Positions 1 through 7,835 of a stretch of DNA of 48,479 bases are shown piece by piece; the stretch's first letter is position 1; each line of letters begins with the position of its first letter. Source of the DNA: Alloprevotella sp. (GTDB taxonomy: Bacteria > Bacteroidota > Bacteroidia > Bacteroidales > Bacteroidaceae); contig JAFUXE010000010.1 of the NCBI GenBank assembly GCA_017477205.1, positions 1-48,479 of the forward strand. The letters are read 5' to 3'. Below the pieces are notes generated by a model that ran no database searches, had not been told where the DNA came from, and saw only the letters and a program-made list of their open reading frames with translations. Made by a program: the position numbers and the translations under genes.

Positions 1-65
1 AGAAAAAGCCATCAAAGGCCTGGCTGCATAGAAACAATTAATTAGCTTTGCAGGCGACTTTCGTG

Positions 66-201
66 GTCAACCTGGTTTGTGAATAACAAAAAACACAGTC
101 AACTGAAAATATAAATAAGCAACGACAGCTGTCAACTGAAAGTAAAAGTAAGTATCAACCAAGGTCAACCTACATTACAAATAAGGCTGAAAGTAGTCAA
201 C
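66..201. repeat. Five GTCAAC hexamers at 32-33 bp spacing
   Basis: GTCAAC occurs at 66, 98, 131, 164 and 196, so successive copies are 32, 33, 33 and 32 bp apart, about three helical turns. A related ATCAAC lies at 154. Two copies extend to GTCAACTGAAA (98 and 131) and two to GTCAACCT (66 and 164). The sequence between the hexamers is AT-rich and poorly conserved. No coding frame of substance covers it. It could be a degenerate tandem repeat or an array of protein-binding sites; no function is known to me. Confidence 0.6.
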
Positions 202-246
202 CAAAATCGTTAAACTACAACCACTGTTTTTTTTGACGAATTTGTC

Positions 247-435
247 CATTTTCCCTACCTTGATTGGACAAAAGTTCTATCAAGGTAGAGAAAAAGTTCT
301 ATCAAGGTAGAGCAAATGTCCTGTCAAGGAAGAGAAAATGTCCTGTCAAGGTAGAGAAAAAGTTCTACCAAGATAGAGAAAAAATCCTGTCAAGGTAGAG
401 AAAAAGCTCTACCAAGGTAGAGAAAAAGTCCTGTC
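247..435. repeat. 22-bp tandem array with an inverted first copy
   Basis: Seven 22-bp units with starts at 271, 293, 315, 337, 359, 381 and 403, plus a partial unit from 425. The core is a T/C-CTNYCAAGGTAGAG word followed by an A-run. Immediately upstream, 247-270 is a reverse-complement copy of the unit, so the first direct unit could fold back on it. The units differ at a few positions, so this is an old or diverging array. There are no unique spacers, hence it is not a CRISPR. It lies downstream of mnmE on that gene's strand. Confidence 0.85.
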
Positions 436-605
436 TCAAAAAAGTTTGCGTAATCGGCAAAGTCGCTTGCCAGAGCAAGATTCAGAAGAAATAGCATCTT
501 CTAATCGCTACGTTAATTTTTAGAGGGATAATTAATAGTTTCTATCCCGCATTGAACTCCTCCCCCAGAGGGAGGGGCATCCTCTTATTTCCCCACGAAA
601 AGTTT
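436..605. other. Non-coding 3' flank of mnmE
   Basis: No supported gene. A short C/G-rich inverted repeat (arms about 559-564 and 570-575) sits some 30 bp downstream of the mnmE stop on the minus strand and may act as a weak terminator, but it lacks a clear T-run. The remainder is AT-rich with no repeat that I can align to the 22-bp array. Confidence 0.4.
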
Positions 606-1967
606 CTACTTGCCCACGCAGAAATGCCGGAAGATGTTGTTGAGGGTTTCTTGGGAGGTAATCTCACCGCCTGTGATTTCGCCAAGTTCCTGCAGGACGA
701 TGCGAAGGTCCTCGCTTAGCAGGTCGCCACTAAGTTCTGCCTTTAGGCCGGAGAGGACGCGGGCGAGGGCTGTGCGGGCACGAAGAAGGGCATCGTGGTG
801 GCGGGCGGAGGTGACAAGCGTTTCGCCCGCGCTGATTTCCGGAATGCCGGCGGCCTGACAGATGCGGTCTTCCAGTTCGGAGATGCCGATGCCGTTCCTG
901 GCACTAATGAAGGACATGGGGCAAGTCCATGACTCGGCTTCGGAAGGGAGCAGATCGCACTTGTTCTGCACGACAAGGAGCTGCTTTCCTTCCGTAAGAG
1001 CCTGCATTTCGTCCACTTGTCGGTTTGAGGGACGCTGGTCGGTGAGCCAGATGACGATGCTGGCGCGACGTATGGCCTCATAGGTTCGGTCGATGCCGAT
1101 TTGTTCTACGGAGTCCTCCGTATCGCGAATACCTGCCGTGTCGATGAAGCGGAATGTGACTCCTTGGAGGATGATGGTGTCCTCAATGGTGTCGCGCGTG
1201 GTGCCATGGACGTCCGAGACGATGGCGCGCTCTTCTTTTAGGAGTTGGTTCAGAAGTGTGGACTTGCCCACATTCGTTTCTCCCACAATAGCCACAGGAA
1301 TGCCGTTCTTTACCGCTTGTCCGGCTTTGAAGCTCATGATGAGGCGTGAGATGTGACGGTCTATCTTCTCGGAAAGTTCAAGGAGCTCGCTACGGTCGGC
1401 AAACTCAAGGTCTTCATGGTCGGAGAAGTCGAGTTCAAGTTCCAGAAGTGACGTAAGACGGAGAAGTTGGTCGCGCAGTTCTTGCAGTTCGTTCCTGAAA
1501 TTTCCCTTCAACTGGCTGATGGCAGCATGGTGGGCGGCGCGGGACTGGGCGGCGATGAGGTCGGCAACGGCTTCGGACTGCGTCAGGTCAAGTTTGCCAT
1601 TGAGGAATGCACGCTGGGTGAACTCGCCGGGACGTGCCATGCGGCAACCATTTTCTACGAGAAGTGCGAGCAGGCGCCCGAGGATATACTGCGAACCGTG
1701 GCAGGAAAATTCCACGCTGTCCTCGCCCGTATAGCTATGCGTACCTATGGAAGCGGAAAGCACAACTTCATCCAGCAAGGCGTCTCCGTCGAAGACGCGA
1801 CAGAAATGTCCCTTCGCCCCAGCCTGCAGAGCTTTCACATCTTTGGGTTGAAGCAGGCTGGATGACACGCCCAGAGCGTCAGGTCCCGAGACGCGCACAA
1901 TACCGAGGGCGCCCCCTGGAGCTGTAGCGGTGGCGCAGATGGTGTCGGAGGATTGACTATTTACCAT
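606..1967 (-). CDS. mnmE: tRNA modification GTPase MnmE (TrmE)
   Basis: MnmE works with MnmG to place the 5-carboxymethylaminomethyl group on wobble U34 of certain tRNAs in the cytoplasm. The product has about 453 residues, the usual family length. The N-terminal folate-binding region starts with the typical TICATATAPGG and holds RPGEFTQRAFLNGK near 111-124. The inserted G domain shows G1 GETNVGKST (about 229), G2 TTRDT, G3 DTAGIRDT, G4 NKCD and G5 SARNG. The protein ends in CVGK, the conserved C-terminal motif with the catalytic Cys. The start at MVNSQSSDT (1967) is chosen because the family begins just before the TICAT motif; a start five codons upstream (1982) is possible. Either start overlaps the 3' end of tamB, suggesting translational coupling. 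mnmG is not in the window. Confidence 0.96.
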   Translation of the reverse strand: MVNSQSSDTICATATAPGGALGIVRVSGPDALGVSSSLLQPKDVKALQAGAKGHFCRVFDGDALLDEVVLSASIGTHSYTGEDSVEFSCHGSQYILGRLLALLVENGCRMARPGEFTQRAFLNGKLDLTQSEAVADLIAAQSRAAHHAAISQLKGNFRNELQELRDQLLRLTSLLELELDFSDHEDLEFADRSELLELSEKIDRHISRLIMSFKAGQAVKNGIPVAIVGETNVGKSTLLNQLLKEERAIVSDVHGTTRDTIEDTIILQGVTFRFIDTAGIRDTEDSVEQIGIDRTYEAIRRASIVIWLTDQRPSNRQVDEMQALTEGKQLLVVQNKCDLLPSEAESWTCPMSFISARNGIGISELEDRICQAAGIPEISAGETLVTSARHHDALLRARTALARVLSGLKAELSGDLLSEDLRIVLQELGEITGGEITSQETLNNIFRHFCVGK

Positions 1968-4900
1968 TTGACGATTTTCCATTGACGGTTTGCTGTTGTT
2001 TCTGCATTTTCTTGCGCCCGCTGAACAGATCGCGGAGGTTGCTGAAGTCGCGGCGCAACTGTATGCCCGCACCCTGCGTGGTGAGTGCGGACTTCGAGAA
2101 GTAGCGGTCGTTGGTCTCGCTGTAGGCCTTGAGGCTGACAGTGCCGCCGGGCGTGAGGAGGTAGCGCACGTCGAAGTCGCCGATGAAGTTGGTGTTGTAG
2201 TAGGTGTTGTCGCGATAGCCGATGTTTCCGTTCACGAGCAGGCGGTTGTTGAGGAGGCGTCCGCTAAGGAGGCCTTCAATCTCCATGTCGTTGGTGCCCA
2301 CGCTGCCCGTGCTGACGTTGGCGCCGAAGGTCCAGTTGCTGCTGCCGACGGCATCGGAGATAATCTGATTGAGCTGCGAGCTGAGCGTGCTGGAGAGGAA
2401 GGACTTCATCGCAGCTGACGACTGGGCGCCAGCTGTCAGCCCGGCGTCGGACTGCATACCGGAGTTCGTGTAGAAGCGGCCTATACCGAGCAGGTAGAGC
2501 ACCTGCGTGGTCATTTCCTCCTCCGTGCTAATGACGCCGAGCAGCATCTGCTTCTCCTCAGCATTGACCGTGGGAAGATCAAGGCCGAAGGTCACCTTGG
2601 GATCCTTCACCTTCCCCGTGAAGTTCAGCAGGCAGTTGACGCGCACGGAGTTCTGGCTGAATGCCGTGCCGATGCCCAGGTCGCTGAGGGAGGCGGAGTT
2701 GACGGTATAGACGCCCTGCATGTCCAGGTCGCCCTCGAAGGGGTCACCGCCGAAGACGATGTTGCCGCCCTCGGAGAAGCGGAAGTCCTTGCGGATGACG
2801 TCCTGAATGCTCATGCGGTAGTTACCGTCAGCGATGTGGTAGTTGCCGTAGAGGTGGAAGTTGCCCTTGTTGTAATAGCTCGCACGGAGGAGACCGCTGC
2901 CGTGAAGTGCGATGGCGTCGCCTGACTTGTCGTCCATGATGACACGAAGCGTGGCGTTGGGATTCACGTCGAAGAGCATGCTGAGCCGTATGTCCGAGGA
3001 GGAGCCGGAGGCCTGCGGCGCAATGGCGGCGGCAAGCGTGTCGGCAAGGGCTGCGGCCTCCTTCGCGGGGTCGTGGAAGGTCACCATTGAAGCGTCGCCG
3101 ACGCCCTCGGGCATGTCCACTACGTAAGTGAACGTGGTGCCCCGCTCGGGCCGCATGTTTATCTCGGCATCGAAGGAGCCGGGACGCCCGGAGAAGATGA
3201 TGTCGCCCGAGCCGTAGGCCGTTGCGTAGAAGGGCATGTCGGCAGAGCGCGCCTTATTATAGACGAGGAGGTTGGAGGCTGTGGCGTCGAAGGCGTAGGT
3301 GAGGTTCTTCAGGTGTGTATGCTGGAGGTAGCCGCTGGCGATACCCGTGCCCTTGGCATAGTCGCTGATGTGGAGGCTGTCAAATGAGAAGGTGCCGGGC
3401 GTCACGTCCACGCGACCGTCCGTAACCTGATAGCGCACGCCGGTATAGGGGAGCAGGGCCTCGGCCGTGATGCGCTCGCTGCCTTCAAAGTCCAGTTTCT
3501 TCAGCGGGCCGAAGAGACGCAGGTGACCCGTCGCGGTGCCATCCAGATCGTCCATGATGCCTTTCAGGTAGCGACGCAGGCACTGGAGGTTCGTGCGCTG
3601 GCTCTGGATGTCCAGCTCGATGGCGTCCTCCGCCAGCGACACGTAGCCCTTGGCCGTCGTGCGGTTGCCAAGCGCCGCATCGCGCATGTCGCCGTCGAGG
3701 TCTATGCGCTTTGCCTGCCCGTTGAAGCCGCCCAGCAGGTGCAGTTCGCCCATCGGGCCATTGTTGAACAGGAAGTGCGGTATGCGGAGATCTGCATTGA
3801 CCAGCGGATAGCCGAACTTCTGCGACAGCGAGAGGCGCCCGGAAGCCTGCCCGGCAAAATCGACGGCATCGAAGTTTACGAGGCCGAGGATGTATTCCAC
3901 GTCCATCTTGTGGAGCGTGGCCACAAGGGAGTCGGCGGGATTGGAGGAGAAGCGCCCATCCAGCGTCAGGCCCTGGTCCTCGTGCTGCAAGGAGAGGCCG
4001 CGAATGTCCAACGTCTTGTCAGCGTATGCCAAAGTGCCGGCAGAGACGTTCCACAAGGTATCGCCGACGGCAACTTCGGAGGGCAGGATGCGGATGAGGT
4101 AGTCGGCAGCGTCGCCGTCGCGGCGGCAGGAAGTCAGCGTGTGGAGGCTGCCGTGAAGGGGAAAGGCCTTGAAGCCGTCCCAGCCAAGTTCCGTCACGAG
4201 CTTACCGTCCTCGCTGTGGGAGGAGAGCGAGAGCACGAGCTCACCCCGCGCGCCGTTCACGATGGCCGAGAGGTTGTCGCCCTCGGCCTGGAGCACCACG
4301 CTGGCATCCCGGAGGGCAATGCCGTCATAGGCAATGTCGGCAGACGAGGCGACAAGCCTTGAGCGCAGGCCGTCGCCCCGCAAGTTACCCTCCACATGCA
4401 GGGGAGCGGCAAGGGAGAGTTTCGTCCCGAGGAACTCGTTGAGCGGCGCAGCATCGAGGAGCGTAGCGTCAAAAGCCCAGTTTCCCGCAGCCTCTTGCAG
4501 CGGGGAAGGCACGAAGTCGGGAAGGGCTCGGGCCAGAATGCCCTGCGCAGCGTTCTTCAGACGTTCAATATCGGACGGGCCGTCAAGGTGGAGCGTGAGG
4601 AAATCGCTTTGGAAGTCGATGCACTTGCCGTCCTCTGAGGGTTGGGAGCGGAAGAAGATGCTGTCCAGGAGGAGAGCGGCCTCGGCGTCGCGCATACTGA
4701 AATTGTGCAGGCGCACTTCGGCATCGGGCAACGTGCCTCGCGGCAGTTCGCTCAGTGACAGCTGAATGTCGCCGCCGTACGTGTTTGCGGCATACTTTCC
4801 GCTCAGGCCGAGTACGGCAGGCGTGAAGTCGCGCACGGTACCGCTGAGGACGATGTCGCGAAGCGTTCCTGCATCCGCGCGGCCGGAGAAGCGGGCTTCG

Positions 4901-6354
4901 ACGTTCAGCGAGGGGTCGCGGACAAGCACGTCCGACGTCACGAGGCGGTTGCGGTATTCCCCGCGAAGACCAATGTCCCGAAACGTTCGCCCGGCATATT
5001 CCACAGAGGCCACAGATGCGTCCACGCTGAAAGCCGGAGACGCCGTCCCCAAGCCTTCTGCCATACCCCTTGCCGAAAAGGTTATGTCTGCGGGAAGGTC
5101 TTGCGAGCCCGCGAGCTGTGCCAGGCGCAGGTGGTCGGCAGAAAGGCTGCCGGAGAGGCGGCTGGCGGCGTAGGTGAGGTCGGACTTCAGGTTTCCCGCG
5201 TCCGTAAAGACGTCGCCGTTGAACGACCCCTGCAAACGGGCAAGGCCATCGAAGGGCGAGCGCAGTTGCAGCGTACCCTTCACCCGCACATCGCCAAGCT
5301 GCGGAAGAGGCTCGGGCAAGGGCTCGTGCGTCACCTGCGGAACAAAGGCGGCATAGAAACTGCGGCGAACAGCCAAGTCACGCAGCGTGGCCTGCAGGTT
5401 GTCCACCCTACCCTCGCGCATCCCGAGCTGTACGTCGGCATCCAGATTCAGTCCCCCGTGCTCTTCCGAGAGCCGAAGGTGCTCAAGGCGCAGATGGCCG
5501 ATCCCTTTCGTCAGGGCAGCGGAGCAGCGGAAGACGTTGTCGATGCCCTTTACCGCAGGCACAAAGGCCGCGATGTCAGCGGGAGCAAAGGAGGCGTTGT
5601 CAAGTTGCGTCCCGAAGCGCAGGCGCTGGAGCAGGCTTGCGTCCGGCGAGCCATCATAGCGGAAGTCGGTGGAGGGAAGGGAGAGTGAGGTGCGGGGGAG
5701 ACGCAAATCGAAGCCTTCGAGGCGCGCCATCTTGCTGCCCGCGGCCAGGTTGAAGCGCAGGGAACGCACGTCAATACCCGACTGCTCGCGAAAGCTGAGG
5801 CTGCGGACGCGCACGTTGATGCTGTCGGGCGTGAGCTGCTTCAAACTGACGCTGGCATTGAGGCCGTTGATGCCAACATGGGATGCGTTGAAGACGCCGG
5901 GCGTTGCTTCGGCATAGTGCTCGTCATAGAATATATTGCATCGCCGCAGGACGAGGGAGCCAATGCGAAGGTCTACGGGCTTGGAGGGTTCGTCGTCAGA
6001 GCCATTGAAAGCATCCAGGAAGAACTGGAAATTTGCAGCGCTGTCGGCCTTGGCCTTTGAGGCGTGAAGCGTAGCGTCGAGAAGGGAAACGCTGTTCAGG
6101 CGAATCTGGTCGTGCAGCAGGGGCATCCACTCTATCTTCGCCGCCAGGCGCCCGGCCTCTATCATCGGCCGGCCCTGACAGTCGGCCACGAAGACGCTGT
6201 CCAGCACGACACGGTTCAGGAGGCTCACGTGGACATCGCCAATGCTCACCCGCGACCCGACGTGCTGCGAAAGAAGCGTTGCGGCCTCACGGGCGATGAA
6301 ACGACGGGAGGCCGGAACATTAAAAAGGGCGAGCAAGGCGAGATATATCGCCAA
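1957..6354 (-). CDS. tamB: TamB-like translocation/assembly module protein (DUF490)
   Basis: Very large protein (about 1465 residues) of the AsmA/TamB class, anchored in the inner membrane and spanning the periplasm as a long beta-rich groove. It works with a TamA-type outer membrane partner in envelope assembly or lipid transport. Visible here: an N-terminal hydrophobic segment (LALLALFNVP), long stretches of alternating polar/hydrophobic beta repeats, and a C-terminal DUF490-type region with DVNPNATLRV, a GDPFEGDLDMQG-like stretch and a tail rich in K and Q. The start is uncertain: 6354 is a TTG, and the frame stays open without an ATG up to a TAA at 6412-6414. Those upstream codons read like a cationic cytoplasmic lead followed by hydrophobic residues, so the true start is probably a non-ATG codon up to 19 codons upstream. 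The partner-type gene tamL lies at 25104, not next door. Confidence 0.88.
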   Translation of the reverse strand: MAIYLALLALFNVPASRRFIAREAATLLSQHVGSRVSIGDVHVSLLNRVVLDSVFVADCQGRPMIEAGRLAAKIEWMPLLHDQIRLNSVSLLDATLHASKAKADSAANFQFFLDAFNGSDDEPSKPVDLRIGSLVLRRCNIFYDEHYAEATPGVFNASHVGINGLNASVSLKQLTPDSINVRVRSLSFREQSGIDVRSLRFNLAAGSKMARLEGFDLRLPRTSLSLPSTDFRYDGSPDASLLQRLRFGTQLDNASFAPADIAAFVPAVKGIDNVFRCSAALTKGIGHLRLEHLRLSEEHGGLNLDADVQLGMREGRVDNLQATLRDLAVRRSFYAAFVPQVTHEPLPEPLPQLGDVRVKGTLQLRSPFDGLARLQGSFNGDVFTDAGNLKSDLTYAASRLSGSLSADHLRLAQLAGSQDLPADITFSARGMAEGLGTASPAFSVDASVASVEYAGRTFRDIGLRGEYRNRLVTSDVLVRDPSLNVEARFSGRADAGTLRDIVLSGTVRDFTPAVLGLSGKYAANTYGGDIQLSLSELPRGTLPDAEVRLHNFSMRDAEAALLLDSIFFRSQPSEDGKCIDFQSDFLTLHLDGPSDIERLKNAAQGILARALPDFVPSPLQEAAGNWAFDATLLDAAPLNEFLGTKLSLAAPLHVEGNLRGDGLRSRLVASSADIAYDGIALRDASVVLQAEGDNLSAIVNGARGELVLSLSSHSEDGKLVTELGWDGFKAFPLHGSLHTLTSCRRDGDAADYLIRILPSEVAVGDTLWNVSAGTLAYADKTLDIRGLSLQHEDQGLTLDGRFSSNPADSLVATLHKMDVEYILGLVNFDAVDFAGQASGRLSLSQKFGYPLVNADLRIPHFLFNNGPMGELHLLGGFNGQAKRIDLDGDMRDAALGNRTTAKGYVSLAEDAIELDIQSQRTNLQCLRRYLKGIMDDLDGTATGHLRLFGPLKKLDFEGSERITAEALLPYTGVRYQVTDGRVDVTPGTFSFDSLHISDYAKGTGIASGYLQHTHLKNLTYAFDATASNLLVYNKARSADMPFYATAYGSGDIIFSGRPGSFDAEINMRPERGTTFTYVVDMPEGVGDASMVTFHDPAKEAAALADTLAAAIAPQASGSSSDIRLSMLFDVNPNATLRVIMDDKSGDAIALHGSGLLRASYYNKGNFHLYGNYHIADGNYRMSIQDVIRKDFRFSEGGNIVFGGDPFEGDLDMQGVYTVNSASLSDLGIGTAFSQNSVRVNCLLNFTGKVKDPKVTFGLDLPTVNAEEKQMLLGVISTEEEMTTQVLYLLGIGRFYTNSGMQSDAGLTAGAQSSAAMKSFLSSTLSSQLNQIISDAVGSSNWTFGANVSTGSVGTNDMEIEGLLSGRLLNNRLLVNGNIGYRDNTYYNTNFIGDFDVRYLLTPGGTVSLKAYSETNDRYFSKSALTTQGAGIQLRRDFSNLRDLFSGRKKMQKQQQTVNGKSSNGK

Positions 6355-6449
6355 GCAAACTGCAACTGTCCACCTTACTATGTTCCCGAAGCGTCTGATA
6401 GAAGTGATGCTTTAATATGTTTAGCGTAAATACTTAGATACAAACCATT

Positions 6450-7784
6450 TCAATCCTCCTGAAGCCCCAGCCTCTGGGAAGCGTATCGCAGCCAGGCGCG
6501 ATGCGACTCGGGGATGCTTTCGCGCATTTCGCTCAGGCGATGCCAAATCGGCCAGGCATCCTCATAGACCTGCAAGGCCGTCAGCAGACGAATGAACTCG
6601 GGCGCATAGTTCGGCGCAATGCCGTACCGGTAGTAATAGTCAACCAAGAAGCGCAGGCCGACTTCCTTGTCGCCCTTTTCGGCGCAGAAGTTCACGACGG
6701 CATGATAGGGCGTGAAGAAGTCCAGGTTCAGCGAAAGCCCGCACTGAAGCGTCTGCAACGCATCGGAGTAGTCGCCCCGCAACAGCTGCACCGTCGCCAG
6801 CTTCTCCAGAATGGAGAGGCGGTCGGCACTGTCTGAAGGGCAGCATCGCACGGCCTTTGCGTAGAGGTCGTAGGAGACGTCCATGCTGCCAATCTTGAAC
6901 AGATAGTCGGCCGAGACGACGTATGCCGCATGGTCGTTGGGATATTGGTTCAGATAGAGCTCAAGCGTGTTTGAGAATACCCCTACGTCAGTCACGTCTG
7001 CCTTCTCCGAAATGATGAAAAGCTTCATCCGTAGCGCACGTGCGGAGGAGGGATTGATGGAGAGCGCATACTCGACGGATTCCGAAGCGTCGGCATAGCG
7101 GGCATCCTGGAACTGGATGTCAGCCAGCATCGTCCAGGCGCCCTCGTCGTAAGGCTCAAGGTCGATGAGGCGGTTCACGTAGGTCTCGGCCTCCGCGTAT
7201 CGGTGAAGCTGGAAGCATACCTCGCCCCGCATTTCCCAATAGCGCTTCATGAGCGAGACGTCCGCCTTGTTGTCACCGAGCATCGGCACCACGGGCTCCG
7301 CATCGCTAAGCCAGGATTCCGCCCGCTGGTAGAAGCCGTAATTGACGAGAATCTCGGTAAAAGTGAGAATGTCCTCCACGTACTCAGGGCCGCGATAGTC
7401 AGACACCATCGTCTGGAAAATCTTCTCGGCCTCCTTGAGGTCCATCATCGCCACCTTCGCGTCAATATAGAAGAATTTCACGTCGCGCTGCTCCTTGTCC
7501 TGGAAGGAATCCACGAGGGCGATGGCCTGTAGCCAATACCCCTCGTCGCGAAGGCGATAGGCCGACATGAGTTTCACCTCCTCGTCGTCGGGATAAAGGC
7601 GCGAAGCCGTATGAAGGCAGGCGTCGGCCTCGCTCAGCCGTCCTGCCTTCACGTAGTATTCGGCTACGTCCAGGAAGTCAGGGACGGACATGTAGAAGTC
7701 CCCGCCCTCCTCCACGAGGCTTTCGTATTCGGAAACGATGCCCTTGATGTCGCGTTCGCTCCTGTCGTCGTAGAATTCGTCCAT
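6450..7784 (-). CDS. TPR-repeat protein
   Basis: A 444-residue protein made almost wholly of paired helices with tetratricopeptide spacing. Examples are FLDVAEYYVKAGRLSEADAC, YAEAETYVNRLIDLEPYDEG and YADASESVEYALSINPSSAR. There is no signal peptide or membrane segment, so it is probably cytoplasmic and acts as a protein-protein scaffold. The partner is unknown. It sits 51 bp downstream of glnS and about 100 bp upstream of tamB on the same strand, in a run that looks co-transcribed. Proteins of this type beside glnS are, to my recollection, common in Bacteroidales, but no specific function is established. I do not assign a gene name. Confidence 0.85.
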   Translation of the reverse strand: MDEFYDDRSERDIKGIVSEYESLVEEGGDFYMSVPDFLDVAEYYVKAGRLSEADACLHTASRLYPDDEEVKLMSAYRLRDEGYWLQAIALVDSFQDKEQRDVKFFYIDAKVAMMDLKEAEKIFQTMVSDYRGPEYVEDILTFTEILVNYGFYQRAESWLSDAEPVVPMLGDNKADVSLMKRYWEMRGEVCFQLHRYAEAETYVNRLIDLEPYDEGAWTMLADIQFQDARYADASESVEYALSINPSSARALRMKLFIISEKADVTDVGVFSNTLELYLNQYPNDHAAYVVSADYLFKIGSMDVSYDLYAKAVRCCPSDSADRLSILEKLATVQLLRGDYSDALQTLQCGLSLNLDFFTPYHAVVNFCAEKGDKEVGLRFLVDYYYRYGIAPNYAPEFIRLLTALQVYEDAWPIWHRLSEMRESIPESHRAWLRYASQRLGLQED

Positions 7785-7835
7785 TGCAGATAGGTATATT
7801 CCGGCCGCCCTGATGCGGCAACTCCCCCTTCTCCC

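Noticed and set aside
1..31. Possible C-terminal end of an upstream plus-strand gene (EKAIKGLAA then TAG)
   Set aside because: Only nine codons are visible and other frames are also open that far, so it cannot be supported.
43..50. TAGCTTTG as a promoter -7 element reading into the GTCAAC array
   Set aside because: It fits TAnnTTTG but has no -33 partner and no gene downstream on that strand.
271..435. CRISPR-like array
   Set aside because: Units are contiguous, 22 bp, and have no unique spacers; no cas genes nearby.
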